A stretch of DNA of 64,000 nucleotides from Pseudopithomyces maydicus. Taxonomy: Eukaryota > Ascomycota > Dothideomycetes > Pleosporales > Didymosphaeriaceae. The notes beneath the pieces were generated by a model. It made no database searches and had not been told where the DNA came from. It worked only from the letters and a program-made list of their open reading frames with translations. The position numbers and the translations under genes are program-made. The first letter of the stretch is position 1, and each line of letters begins with the position of its first letter. Shown here piece after piece: positions 47,848 to 59,310 of the stretch. Location: the NCBI GenBank assembly GCA_026873275.1, contig JANTUC010000014.1:124001-188000 (forward strand). The letters are read 5' to 3'.

Positions 47848-49091
47848 TAACTGATTTTCATTACTTTTCTCTCCAGCTTGTCCTACCAATCTTGCACAAT
47901 AGGATTTTTTCCAGCTACAGACAGCCACATTTGCGATTTCTTTAATGGGTAATAACAGTGAGATTCGGTTCTTCTATCCAATGGATTTTGTTAGATAATT
48001 TCATCCTCAACCAATTATTTAGCGCATTTCAATCAACTATGGAAAATACAATTTTTGCTCCACCAGTAAGGTTTCGTAGTACGCATTCATTGAATGATTG
48101 AATCGCATTGGAGAGTAGCTCATTATCGTTTACACTACGATCTATTTGGCGATATTGGAATCCAAATTCAAAACGAATTTATTTAGGGTCTTGCAGTTGA
48201 GTGTGCATACGAGCAATGTCGGCTTTAGTTCCAGTTCACAGATTTACATACAAGCTGACGCTGATTTCCTTTCATTCTAGTGATAGCTCATTCGGTTACT
48301 TTTCCTGGCATGATTTATGGTAGTGTGGAAGCGGAAATCACTGCCCATGTGTGCTAGTCGACTTGGCATGCGGCACATCCTTGTACCAGCAATATACATG
48401 GTATCTTTGTTCCGTAAGCTATTATCGGCACTCCAACGTAGATCTCCTGATTCAATTAAGTTGCACGAGATCTTCTCGTGTATGAAAATCCATCGTCGAG
48501 AACCATAGGCTAGCCCAGCTTTCTAGAGTTTTAGGAACTATTGATTTTCGGACTCTACCTATCCGTTTCGTATCTGCATACCATTCAAATTGGCATTCAC
48601 CTGGCTTCCAATTTGTGCGATAGTTGTTCCCACAAAATTGCCTGAAGTACATGTAAGAATACTTCACTCGGGTTGCACAAGCACTTACGTCAGATGACCG
48701 GCCAGCTTGCCTTGTTCTATAAGAAGTGATGGGGCGTTGGTGAGGCCACCCAGGGCCACTACATCCCTGTAACACGTATATAAACTTATTTAATCAGGCT
48801 GGAACATGCTTCTGATCACAATCTCTCTTCTGTTGAGAAGTAATCTTACAGCTATGCGGTACTCTGTTTAACTGAGACAACATTCTGGATGCAACCCCCG
48901 TAGTCATAACTACACATCGGGAATTCCGACGTTCACCCAAGTTATTGTACGTTTTCCGGACTGGGCTCCGAATTACCGTTCAACTCACGCGCGAGACTAC
49001 AGTTGATAATCTTTACTTTTACTTTACACCAAGGTGATACTCAGCTGCACAGTCCCTTCTGTCGTATTGGGACCAAGACATCACTTCGAAC
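47848..49091. other. Intergenic region, lower GC
   Basis: No supported gene. A/T-biased with no clear repeats. Confidence 0.5.
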
Positions 49092-49439
49092 ATGTCGTTT
49101 GCTCTTTCCAACCCTCCCCTACCTAACTATCTTACTGAAGATCGAGGGCATATTTTAAATGTAGTCCCGACCATCTTTCTGGTCTTCATAAATACTACAT
49201 TTGTGCTCCGGCAAGTCTCTCGTCATATCCTTAAAATTTGTTTTGGTTGGGATGATGCGCTGGTCATTGTCGCATTGCTCACGAATGTCACAATTGCCAT
49301 TTTCACAATATGTACGTACTATCACCTGAGAACACATTCTATATACAAGTATAATGAAAATATGGAGCACATGAACACGCTTCAGTTCATGGGGTTAAAC
49401 GGCCTTTTAATCACACCAACACCTGCAAAGAACCACTGA
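49092..49439 (+). pseudogene. Fragment of a rhodopsin-domain (SAT4-type) fungal membrane protein
   Basis: 115 residues. 'DRGHILNVVPTIFLVFINTT' and 'VLRQVSRH...CFGWDDALVIVALLTN' match the N-terminal two helices of the fungal rhodopsin/SAT4-like family, including the 'GWDD' landmark. The remaining five helices do not follow; the frame ends at 49439 and I find no continuation in the next 400 bases. Start ATG 49092. Read as a truncated relic. Confidence 0.6.
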
Positions 49440-49828
49440 GCTTACGCCTCGGTTGTAAACCCCGGTCTACAACTTACAAAACGGGTTACCGGCATATCTA
49501 AACGATGGCTTACGTTAGTTGTCAGCGCTTATGTCATGTATGAATTTCTCACCTGAAGGCAAGATTCGTAGAACTATAAATGTTCACACAAATGTGGCCC
49601 TGTGGGTCCAGCTTACAGTTTTAACGCCAACAGTCAGGTACCCGAAAGGCACAGATGTGAGCATAATAGTAAGGGACCCGTCAATTCATCAACAAGAGCT
49701 TTAGACATCGTTTAGAGACGCGCGAATCCGTACTACCGTTCAATTCGTCCTCTCAACCACCCATTGCTTCAGGCGGCGCATACAGCCTCACTCGTTATCT
49801 TACACACCGTCGTATTGCAACAATCAAG
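49440..49828. other. Short intergenic region before the methyltransferase
   Basis: No continuation of the rhodopsin-like frame recognised. Presumed promoter of the methyltransferase gene. Confidence 0.45.
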
Positions 49829-50998
49829 ATGTCAGAACAAGAAACTTTAAGGCAAAGGTTTGTAAGCCAGGAAGGAATGAAGAGGATCAAGAATGGCAAA
49901 ATATGTCTCAAGAAAAGAATTCAGAAACACTACGATATGTCTCCGGAACATTTTCTCAAAATTTGGTATAGTCCTTTGGAACTTTTCCGCGTGTATAGTC
50001 TCACAGAACTTTTCAGGGAGAGCACATCCATCACGGGTATTTCAAGTCTCCGCAAGACACCAGAGAGCAGGCGCAGATCAATCAAGTCAAACAACTCGCT
50101 GAGTCTGCGGGAAATTCCGCTGGTGCCAGGGTGCTGGACGTCGGATGCGGCATTGGCGGGACCGCTCGATACCTCGCTCGAGAGCGGGGTTGCATGGTAA
50201 CGGCTATCAGCAACAGTCATCGTCAGATAGAGTTCGCGCGCAAGTTGGCTGAGGGTGAGGCGATAAGGACGGGATCCCAACCGACCTCAGAAGCATCAAC
50301 CCCTGGAAACCATGGATTCGTTCACTTATCATCCTCACAACCTTCCGCAAATATGAGCGCTGGCGCAGTTAAGTTCATGGAAGTTGACATCGAAGACAGG
50401 CAATACCTAGAGATGTTTTTGAAGACATTTGATTGCATCTGGATCTCTGAGATGATTTTTCATTTGCATACGAAGCAGCCTTGCTTTTACTCAGCATTTG
50501 CGCTGCTCGATCCCGGAGGTTCCTTGGTCATAGCCGACATTTTCGCAGCACATGACCCTGCTTCATCATCGGAGCGTGAGCGGAAGGAGCTTGCATCTAT
50601 CTCACAGAATTATCTCTGTCCTCAACTCAGCACCGTGGACGATTATACACGAATGGCACGGACGGCAGGCTTTTTACCTCGCCATGACCCAATAGACATC
50701 ACTAAGAACGTGGCTCGAACTTGGTAGGTCTTCCTCCGTCAAGTGTTGTATCGTGGCACCGAAGCTGTGTGCGACACTGTTCAATCTGACACCGGGTCTA
50801 ACCTTTGCGCGCTTCTTCAGGGATTTTCCTTTGCCAATCATGTCGGTACTCTACTTGATAACCCAAGGCCGCGATGCCATTAGCTATATGCGCGGAATGC
50901 GCTCGATGAAACAAGCATACTCTTCTGGCACAGTCCGTTACGCTATTCTTTGTTTTGAAAAGCCAGAACGAACTAGCTCGGACAGTTCCAGTTTCTGA
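49829..50998 (+). CDS. SAM-dependent small-molecule C-methyltransferase (tocopherol/CFA/Erg6-like fold)
   Basis: Proposed exons: 49829-49965, 50017-50723, 50821-50998. The SAM-binding motif I 'RVLDVGCGIGGTARYLA' is clear. It is preceded by 'KRIQKHYDMSPEHFLKIW' and then 'GEHIHHGYF', as in gamma-tocopherol/sterol-type methyltransferases, and followed by 'IWISEMIFHL' and 'LLDPGGSLVIADIF'. The C-terminus is 'GMRSMKQAYSSGTVRYAILC'. The first junction needs one extra base at the GG of 49965-49966 to join W to GEHIHHG. The second intron (97 nt, GTAGGT donor, CTAAC branch) removes an in-frame TAG at 50725 and restores the frame, giving 340 residues. Retaining it would give a broken gene, although the intron text itself resembles coding sequence. 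Substrate unknown. Confidence 0.75.
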
Positions 50999-52583
50999 TC
51001 AACAAATGGTTGCTTTCTATCCACCTTATTATGTTTTTCCTCTTTTAGAATATGAAATCGCTGTTTTTGGTGTGTCTTTGGCTGTCGTTAGAATGATCTA
51101 GTTGAAACCTCACGACAGGAATTGATAGATTGAAAAACAAAGCGATTGCTGCAGACGCATCGCAACGTGAAATGTATGCCCCCAATTTCCAATTACTGCA
51201 ACGCTTTGATCATACTCTGAGAGTGCCAATCTGATATTCAATCTGGAACAGGTTACACCTCGTGCTCATGCATTCACACGTCGTATGCAGATCCCCTTTG
51301 AATCATTGGACACCCCGGGTATTCAAAAGAGGCGATGAAAACCTCCGAAGCCCAGTGTTCCCACATCCAAAATAGGTGTAAAGGTTGCACATTGAATTGA
51401 TGAGCCTCATAGCTGCATGCCAAGTACCACTTTCGGTTTCCGAGAAAAGAGCATTATCAGACGAGTATCTCATGAACATGTCGTGAAAAATTTAGGGTGC
51501 GCTCACATCTTACATTGCATATGTAATACTAACTCAAAAGTTCAGATTAGTCTATGAACAAGACTGAGGGTTGTAAAGAACAGTTACTTGGAGTAAGGCA
51601 CACATGCGGGCGCTTGGCATTCGCATCTGTCGTACAAGGGTTAGTGATTACTATGGGTCACATATTACGTGGGTAAGCTCTTGTTCGTATTTTCGTCCTC
51701 CAGCTACTGATACTGGATAAACTACAAGTACTTACTTCCCTGGTACACTATTAGCGCGTAATATGATTATCTTGTAGAACTTAACATAGTTATTATCATT
51801 TTCACCTATATTCTCTAATTGTTATAGATCGTTCTATAAGTGGTATATGTATTACTAAAATTAGTGGATACTATATGTATCCCCTTTTTATTCTTGCCCC
51901 TTGCGATCTGCCCCGTTCTCCAGTAGTATTCACTATCCACCCCATGTACTTACCACCACACACTACACATACATGCGCCCCTCCTTTGCTGTCATGCATC
52001 CCAAGATGGTATATATACATATAGGCAAGCAAAATAGGGCACGACACAGTACGATGCAACACAACACAGCATCATAACGTATAAATTGTAACATTTCATT
52101 ATTTTTGTAGTTTTGATGTTTTGATGTTTTGAATATTCATTTGTCGTTCCATCCTTCCTTCCTGTATTCCTTCCCTTCTATACATATGATAAGGATGATA
52201 GCAGTATTCTTTTTCTTCTTCTTCATCTTCTTCTACCCCTTCCCCTCGCCGCCTCATCGTCGTAGATACGCCATATACAGCGTACCTAGATATCTAGGTA
52301 TGCTACTCATATATATGGATCTACTCCAGCTCGTTCGCATCGTTTGCCATGTGGGAATCGTAGGATCAATGTCGATACCGCGTACCGCATGTATGTCCTC
52401 ATCTACCCACGTGTATGCATATGCATCTGCACCTCGGCACTTCACTTCACCCCACCCCACTACAGCACGTAGTGACCTCGACCCCTGAGCTTCCTTCTTA
52501 GGTCCTCCCATTCTATTCCATTCCGTTTCGTTTCGTTTCGTTTATTCCGTTCATTCATTTCATTCGATTCCATCGCTGACACC
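50999..52583. other. Gene-free AT-rich region
   Basis: 51700-51880 is AT-rich, and 52516-52560 is a TTCGT/TTCAT pentamer array just downstream of the histidine kinase stop. No supported gene. Confidence 0.55.
52516..52560. repeat. (TTCGT/ATTCC)n pentamer array
   Basis: ATTCC, GTTTC and TTCAT units in tandem, visible by eye. Confidence 0.75.
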
Positions 52584-55500
52584 TCACTCACGGGAAATAC
52601 CCCTTCCCCCCTCCACCGCAGGCGTACTCGGTTCCGTGGCAGGGGTTACAACCTGCGGTACGAGCCCCTTCATCATGTGGACGAGGTCGGCGGCTTTGAA
52701 CGGCTTCTGCATGACGCGGTCCTAGCGGGGCGTTAGTAGTATTCTTGGGTGGCGCGACGGGCGGAGTCTAGCCCTGGATGCCCCGAAAAGTAAAAATAAA
52801 AACAAAAACAAACACAAAAACAAAAAACAGGTGTAAGAAAAAAGAAGAAAATGAAGGATGTGGAAAGGGAAAAGGAGGTGGTAAGATAGGGGGATGGAGA
52901 GATAGACAGAGATAGGGGAAGAAAAACAGGAAGATGAGAAGAAGGTAAAAAACACTCACCGCCCCCGCCTCCATCGCCGTATCAATCTGCTCCCGCCTCA
53001 CATTCGCCGTAACCACGATGACCGGGACCCGTCCCCCGCCCCTAGCCCCCCACCCCATCGCCTCCCCCAGTAGCCCCTCCCCACCCTCCTCCCTCTTCCT
53101 TATCTCCCTCGTCGCCTCCAACCCATTCAGCACCGGCATCTCCAAATCCATCAGTATAACATCATACACCTTCTCCTGCAGCATATCCAGTGCCTCGCGC
53201 CCATGGTTCGCTACATCGACCTCGCAGCCAGCTTTCTTGAGCTGCTTACCCAGGACCTGCTGGTTGATGACGTTATCCTCGACGAGCAGGACGTTGAGAC
53301 GGGAGGGGCCGGCCCGCGGCCACCAGACTCGTAGAAGAGGTCGACGATGTTTTGGGGCCGGCGCGACACCAGGCGGGATTTGATGTAGAAGGTGAATGTG
53401 GAGCCGGAGCCTGAGAGGGAGGAGACGCCGATTTCGCCGCCTTGTTTTTCGGTGAGCTCTTTGCCTGGGGGGCGTTGTGTTAGCTGGAACAAAGCATGTA
53501 GGAGTGTGTTGGTATACTCACTGATGAATAACCCTAGCCCGCTCCCTCCGTACTTGACGTGCGTCTTCATATTCGCCTGCCGGAACCGCTCGAAGATCTT
53601 ATGAATCTCCTTGCCCCGAAGTCCAATCCCCGTGTCCCTCACCGCGAACGTCAGATATACGATTTCGCCCTGGCCCCAGTCCGGCCCCGCGGTAACATCG
53701 TCATACTCGTTGCTCTTGGACGCCCAGAAAGTGTCGGCTGCGAACATGGAGCGCGGATCCTTCTTGGTGGCGCCGTAGGACACGGTGATGGAGGGGTCGG
53801 CGGAGGATTTGACGAATTTGATGGCGTTGGTGAGCAGGTTGATGAAGATTTGGGTGACGCGCGAGGGGTCGAGGTAGACGTAGTCGATTTTGAGTTGGGA
53901 GAGGGAGGCGTCGGCGAGGACTTCATAGCGGATGTTATTTGACTTGAGCTCGGGCTGGAAGATGTTGGAGATGGAGGTTATGAGTTTGGAGGGGCGTGTG
54001 GGCGTGGGTGTGATGGAGAGGAGCATCGAGTCGAGTTTGCTGAGGGTTAGCACGTCGTCGATGATGCGCTTCTGGTGGTTCGCGCATTGCATGATGATGT
54101 TGGCGGAGGCAAAATTATCGTTGAGCGCCTCCAGGAGCAGATCCGGCGTCGTTTCGGCTTTGGCCTGGCACTCTTCTACCGCGGTGGTGATGCTGTCGGC
54201 GCAATGCACGATGGCGCTGAGCGGATTGCGCATCTCGTGCGAGACGACGTCGATGAAGGCCTCCTGCTGGCGTTTGGCTTCCCGGGCTTCGGATGCCAGG
54301 CGCGCCTGGAAGGTCTCGGCCCACTTGAGCTGCGAGATGTCGGTCGTACATGCCATGATGGACTTAACTTGGTCTCCTTCGCAGTACGGGAAGGCCACGA
54401 CCTGCAGCTGGGAAGGCTCCGCGTCGCCGTTGGGCGCGATGAAGCGCCGCTTCAGGCGCAGCTCGATGCTGACGTGGTCAACGCCGGACAAGAGGGCATC
54501 CCACGACTCTTTGACCCTGGGCATATCCTCTTCGATGTACACTTCCCAGAACTTGAACGGGCCGACGTGGTCCTCCACGCTCATGCCGGAAAAGGTGTAG
54601 TACTGGTCGTTGGCCCATATTACCTCGCCGTCGAGTCCGAGGTGGATCATGCCGACGGAAGCATGCTCGATCAAATGGCGGAGCTTCATGTCGCTCAAAG
54701 CCAAGTCGTCCTCGAGCTGGCGCTGGCGCTCCCTCGTGCGGACGGCGTTGACGGCAGCGTTCATGATGCTGGAGGCCATGCGGCTCAGGTCCTTAAGGAA
54801 CTGCTGGCAGGCGTCGTCGAAGGGGCGGCAGGGGTTTGTTCCAACAATGAGGTAGCCGGAGACGATGGAGCCGTTGGTGATGGGTAGGATGCCGATGACC
54901 TTGGACGGCGAGCCGAAGCCGGCCCAGGAGACGGAACTGAAGCGCTCGTCGTAGTCGATGGTCAGGATGGCGGATCCCGCGCGGCGACACTCGGGGATGA
55001 GGCCATCGCTGCTGTCCAGGGCGTGGCCGTCGACGATCAGGTTGTGGCCCTTGGGCAAGCCGTACTGGCCGGCGAGACGCAGCACGTTGGGGGTGCACGT
55101 GTCGTCGACCAGATAAAGCATGGCGAAGGGCAAGTCGGTACCATCGGTAGCTAGGGTCTCGAGGATGTGCAGGCCAGCGGTGTCGGGGCTGAAGGCGGCG
55201 CGCGAGGCCAGGCGGTTCAGCAGCATGGTGCGGCGGTCAGCCAGGCGCTCACTGGTGACCTCGAACATGGAGTTGTAGTAGCCCTGGGGGCGGTTGGTCG
55301 GGCCGTTGCCGATGGGCACGAAGTTGCCGTTGAAGAAGGCCTCCTCGCGCCAGCCCTTGCGCTCCACGATCAGGGACTCCTCGGGCGAGTAGTCGACGCC
55401 GACGCCCGTGTCGCGGCAGCGGTCGAAGATGGGCTTGATGGCGGGCCATAGATCGGGGTAGCCTTCAATGAAGGTAGAGCCCATGCTGCAGGCAGTCGGT

Positions 55501-56072
55501 CAGTACATCTCAGCATGGCCTGCGGATGCTCGTATGGATGCTCACAGCTTGGGGTGCACCGCGGCAGCGAGCGGCGCATAGTGCTCGTTGTAGATGGCCG
55601 TATAGGATTCGCCCCTGCGTTCACAGTCTTCTCAGTACGTGTCCTTGGTAATTGTAGGGAAGTGAGGTGGACTGTGGTGAAGTGCGGTGAAGTGCGGTGA
55701 AGTGAGGTGAGGTGAGGTCCCGTCTCTCATCAATCACGTGCACGTGCAGCGGGCAATGGATGCATACCACCAGATGCAGGCCGCCCGCGAGTCGGCGAGC
55801 ACCATGCGCACAAAGACGCGCAGCGTGTCGTCCCAAGTGTTCAGCGGGCCCAGCGCGCTCCTGCTCCAGTCCGTCTCGCGGAAGAAGCGGACGTGGGCCG
55901 TCTGCGGCAGGTCGCGCGTCCAGTCATGGCCGCCGTGGAGTTTCGCTCGCGAGTCGTCCAGGGCTGCTACAATGACGTCGTCTTCGCTTTCCGGCGGGGG
56001 CGTGTCGGGGTGTGGGTTTGGGTTTGGCATCCAGGGCTTCGGGGGCGCGCGCTGGGAGAGAGGAGTGCTCAT
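52584..56072 (-). CDS. Hybrid histidine kinase (PAS/GAF - HisKA - HATPase - receiver)
   Basis: Exons (minus): 56072-55768, 55614-55546, 55485-53522, 53464-52960, 52721-52584; restored length 993 residues. N-terminal PAS-like region ('ETDWSRSALGPLNTWDDTL', 'IWWGESYTAIYNEHY'), a GAF-like region (about 55250-54750), a PAS domain ('HASVGMIHLGLDGEVIWAND'), HisKA with phospho-acceptor His in 'VVSHEMRNPLSAI' (codon 54237-54239, about residue 541), HATPase with 'NLLTNAIKFV', 'DTGIGL' and 'GSGLGL', and a receiver with Asp in 'ILMDLEMPVLNG' and Lys in 'VMQKPFKAADL'. No transmembrane helix was seen, so it is probably cytosolic. It should pass phosphate through a phosphotransfer protein to the Skn7/Ssk1-type regulators of fungi. 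A frame break at 53301-53308 (between kinase and receiver) fits one missing base. The last intron is long (238 nt) and interrupts the receiver. Confidence 0.9.
55674..55717. repeat. GGTGAAGTGC-type tandem repeat inside an intron of the histidine kinase gene
   Basis: Four to five GTGAAGTGCG/GTGAGGTGAG units within the first intron (55615-55767). Confidence 0.75.
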
Positions 56073-57542
56073 AGGGGGAGCTGGATTCCGCCAACATGTC
56101 CGTCGTGGGCATGGGTGAGGACGAGGCCACCGCCAGCATCTTTACGTGGTAGATCTCCGCCCGACCTCTCAGAACGGATCGAGATCGGAGGTCACTTGCA
56201 GGTGGAGCCCACAAGGTTCGCTCGCCCTTGGCGGCAGATTGGCGAGCCTCGAACCGCCCCCGCCGGTGCCCGGTCTCCACTGCTCACTGCTGGCCAGACC
56301 GCCGCACGAGATGCTTGCGTCTCTGCTCGCCTGAGACGACATCCTCATCCCTGCGCGCGAGACATTCGCTGGGCAGATGGGTACATGTGCTGCCGTTTGC
56401 GCGTGTCTCGTCTTGCTCCACCGCCCAGGTGGACCGGGACAGCCTCACACTGTCTGGGCCAGGTTTTACCAGCGACCGAGAAACTAGCCGTAGTCTCCAG
56501 CTTCGAGCCACTCGCTGCCCTGTCTCGCGCGCCTGAAGTGGGCAGCACCTGCAAATCATGATGCTCTTGACCGGACGCCGGACCGCACACGAACCTGCAT
56601 CTGCAGTGGTAAAATTCATCGTCATCACGCCCGTCTCCAAACCGCGAACCCGCATCTTGACATGTGAATTCAAGGGTCCCTGCTACCGGGTCGTCGACGG
56701 GCGTCAGCCTAAGAAGCTTGTCTGGAGCGCGTGCCTGTGAGGGCTGAAGCGCGTGAATGGGGAGTCATATGGGCAGTGGGAAGTTGAGGTGCTGAATCAC
56801 AGCCACGAGGTGTTTATCCGGCTCTTCGGCGCGGCCGTTGCATCATGCTTCACTCGTGGGCATGCATGTGTACATATGTATCTGACTCTGAGCGTTTGCC
56901 AGCTAGGGCACAGTCGGTCCGGCACCTAGGCGCCTGTCATACGTATGTAGCTAGCGAGTTGGTGATGCGTTACAGGAATGGTCAACATCAGACCACTTGT
57001 TGCGTGGGCTGGGTACCTTCAGAGCCCAACATCATTGGTGTCAGACGTCACGTGACCAGCTCTCCAGTTGGGCACTGTCGGACCAGGAATTCTACCACCC
57101 ACGTCCACCTCACCGGTTCCTCAAATCGAAACACCGAGATAAATTCACTAAAGGAGTAAACCTTTTCTATGTATCTAGAATTCACTAAAGGAGTAAACAT
57201 TTTCTATGTATCTAACCGTTCTATGAACCTATCCATCATCGAAACACAACACCGAGATAGATTGATAAAAGGAATAATCCTTTCCTATGCATTTAATCTT
57301 TTAACAAACCTATCTGTTTGAGAAACGTAATATGGATATCAATCTATTAAAAGAACATTTTTTTCTACCTATCCAACCTTTCTGTATACCCATCTATCCC
57401 GAACACAACACCGAGATCAACCAGGTCCGAAGAAACCTATCGCCTGCATAAGAAGCCCCTCCCCCATGCTTCAAGCCATCCATCCCAATAATTCACTCAC
57501 TTCCCCGCTCCATCAACTCCCCCTTTGAACCTTACTCCAATC
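56073..57542. promoter_or_regulatory. Upstream region of the histidine kinase gene
   Basis: 1.47 kb. GC-rich near the start codon, then AT-richer with a diverged minisatellite. Open frames on the plus strand at 55893-56561 are shadows of the minus strand and of GC-rich flank. Confidence 0.5.
57126..57422. repeat. Diverged ~80-bp tandem repeat (3-4 units)
   Basis: The word AACACCGAGAT (with variants) recurs at about 57130, 57249, 57330 (diverged) and 57409. Within each unit it is followed by ACTAAAGGAGTAA-like and CTATGTATCTAA-like words. Spacing is about 80 bp, except for one extra internal duplication of about 38 bp (57144-57180 and 57181-57217). Confidence 0.75.
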
Positions 57543-59310
57543 CTACCCCTCCGACTCCTTCCAATCAACACTCCACGCCCGCCTCACCCTTTCCACCGTA
57601 CTCTCCAACCAGTCCAACCCCTTCCCCTTCTTCTTCGCTTTCTCTTCCTCCTGCTCCTCCTCCTCATCATCGTCCTTCTCCCAACTCACCTCCAAATCAT
57701 GATCATACCCATGTCCTACAGGCCCACTCACCAGTGCACCCCCCAACGTCTTCACCTTGGTCAGACACAGCCTATCCGACTTCCCCTCATACCACTTCCC
57801 CAACTCCACCATCAGCTTTTCTGTATCTTCGTACTCGCACTGCACATCGTCCCACCCATGATGCCAGTGCATCTCAGGCAGGCTCTCGGGCATCTCCCCC
57901 TTGGCCATCATATCCTTCACCAGCTCCGGGATGTCCATCACCCCTTTCCGCCCTGGAAGTGGTTCTTCCACCGCCCCGTGATGCCGAGATGGGTGTTGAA
58001 CGGCGAGCCATACGGCGGCGTGCGCGCGCTGACGGCAGGGACGTCGCCGTTTGCGCGCCTGCACGCGAGCCAGGACACGAGGTCGGCCTCGAAGGCGAGG
58101 GATTGCGTCGTCGAGAGCGTGCACCCTCGGTACAGGATGTCGAAGGGCTCGCCGTGGGTGTGCCTTGCCTGCGCCCAGTGGTAGTGCGCTACCATCGGGT
58201 ACGCGAGGTACAAGGCGCGGATGGAGATCCCGGACGTGTAGCGCAGCCAGGAGTATAGGGCGAGGAAGCCGCCGGCGGAGTCGCCTGAGATGACGAGGCG
58301 GGTGGGGTCGAGGTTGGGGATGGGGGAGGAGGCGATGCGGGAGGAGGAGGGCGGGTAGCATGAGGCGCGGAACCAGGCCCAGAAGTCGGAGACGTCGGAG
58401 AGGATGTCGGCGCCTGAGGCGGTGGGCATGAGGCGGTAGTTGGGCGCGAGGATGATGGCGTTGGATGAAGCGGCCATGGTGAGGAGATGGACGCCGAACC
58501 AGGGCTCGAAGTCCCAGCGGGATCCGCCCTGGACTGGTTAGTGGGTGTGTGGATGGAGGTGGTTGCTTGGGGAAAAGGGGAGAGGGTGGGCATTGGATGA
58601 AGTGAGGATAGGGCATGGGAAGGTCTGAACAATTATAAGGGGTGCTTGACAGCAGGGGGGAAATGGGGGAGGGGCTATGTTTTAGGAATCATACGACCAA
58701 TCATTTATTTGGAGGTAACAAAGGATTGAAATAGGGTTTTATCTCTGGGCTGGTTTAGGGTTCTAGTAATTAGAGAGTGACGTGGATAAAGCAGCAACTG
58801 TGCATACTTCTATAGCGCAACTTTGTGATGGACATAGAAAAATTGCGGAACGAAGAAAAATGGATGGGCATAAATGCATGTGGATTCAGAACTCACCAGA
58901 GCGCCACCATGCCACTTCACCAAGATACCAACATTCTTACTCCAATCGATGCCCTTCGGTATGAGCAACCCGACTTCTATCGGGTGGCGGTCCCAGGTAT
59001 CCGTTCGTTTGTAAATAAGGGCCTCCTTGTGATCTAGGTACTTCTCAAAACGACCTCTATTGGCGGGTGATTCGAAGCCAGGTTGTTTTGCGTATTCCTC
59101 CTTGTTTGGCATGGCGTTGATGAGCTGTGATAGCTCGTTGAGTAGTGGTTCTCTGCGTCTCTCGATCTCGGCATCTGAGAGGACACCATTTGCTTCTTCG
59201 TTTTCATTCTCAGATGGGGGTGGCGGTGAGGTATCGATTTCGGGGGCGGACGGGTCTTCGAGTTTTTTCAGGTACGCGGTGAGGGCGGCGTGAAGGGAGA
59301 TCTCGGCCAT
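57543..59310 (-). CDS. Alpha/beta hydrolase, hormone-sensitive-lipase/arylacetamide-deacetylase type
   Basis: Exons (minus): 59310-58897 and 58528-57543; a 368-nt intron (GTGAGT donor) separates 'KWHGGAL' from 'GGSRWDFEPWF'. Restored length 466 residues. HSL-family hallmarks: oxyanion-hole 'HGG' in 'VKWHGGAL', nucleophile elbow 'VISGDSAGGFLAL', and a C-terminal 'GHGYDHDLEV' that may hold the catalytic His. It hydrolyses small ester, acetyl or lactone substrates; the exact one is unknown. No signal peptide: the N-terminus is acidic and soluble. The C-terminus is a Glu/Lys-rich stretch ('DDDEEEEQEEEKAKKKGKG'). A frame break at C4 57951-57954, between 'HFQGGKG' and 'MDIPELVKDM', fits one missing base. 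Confidence 0.85.

Noticed and set aside
54075..54887. Plus-strand frame of 270 codons over the histidine kinase
   Set aside because: Mirror of conserved kinase coding sequence; no independent support.
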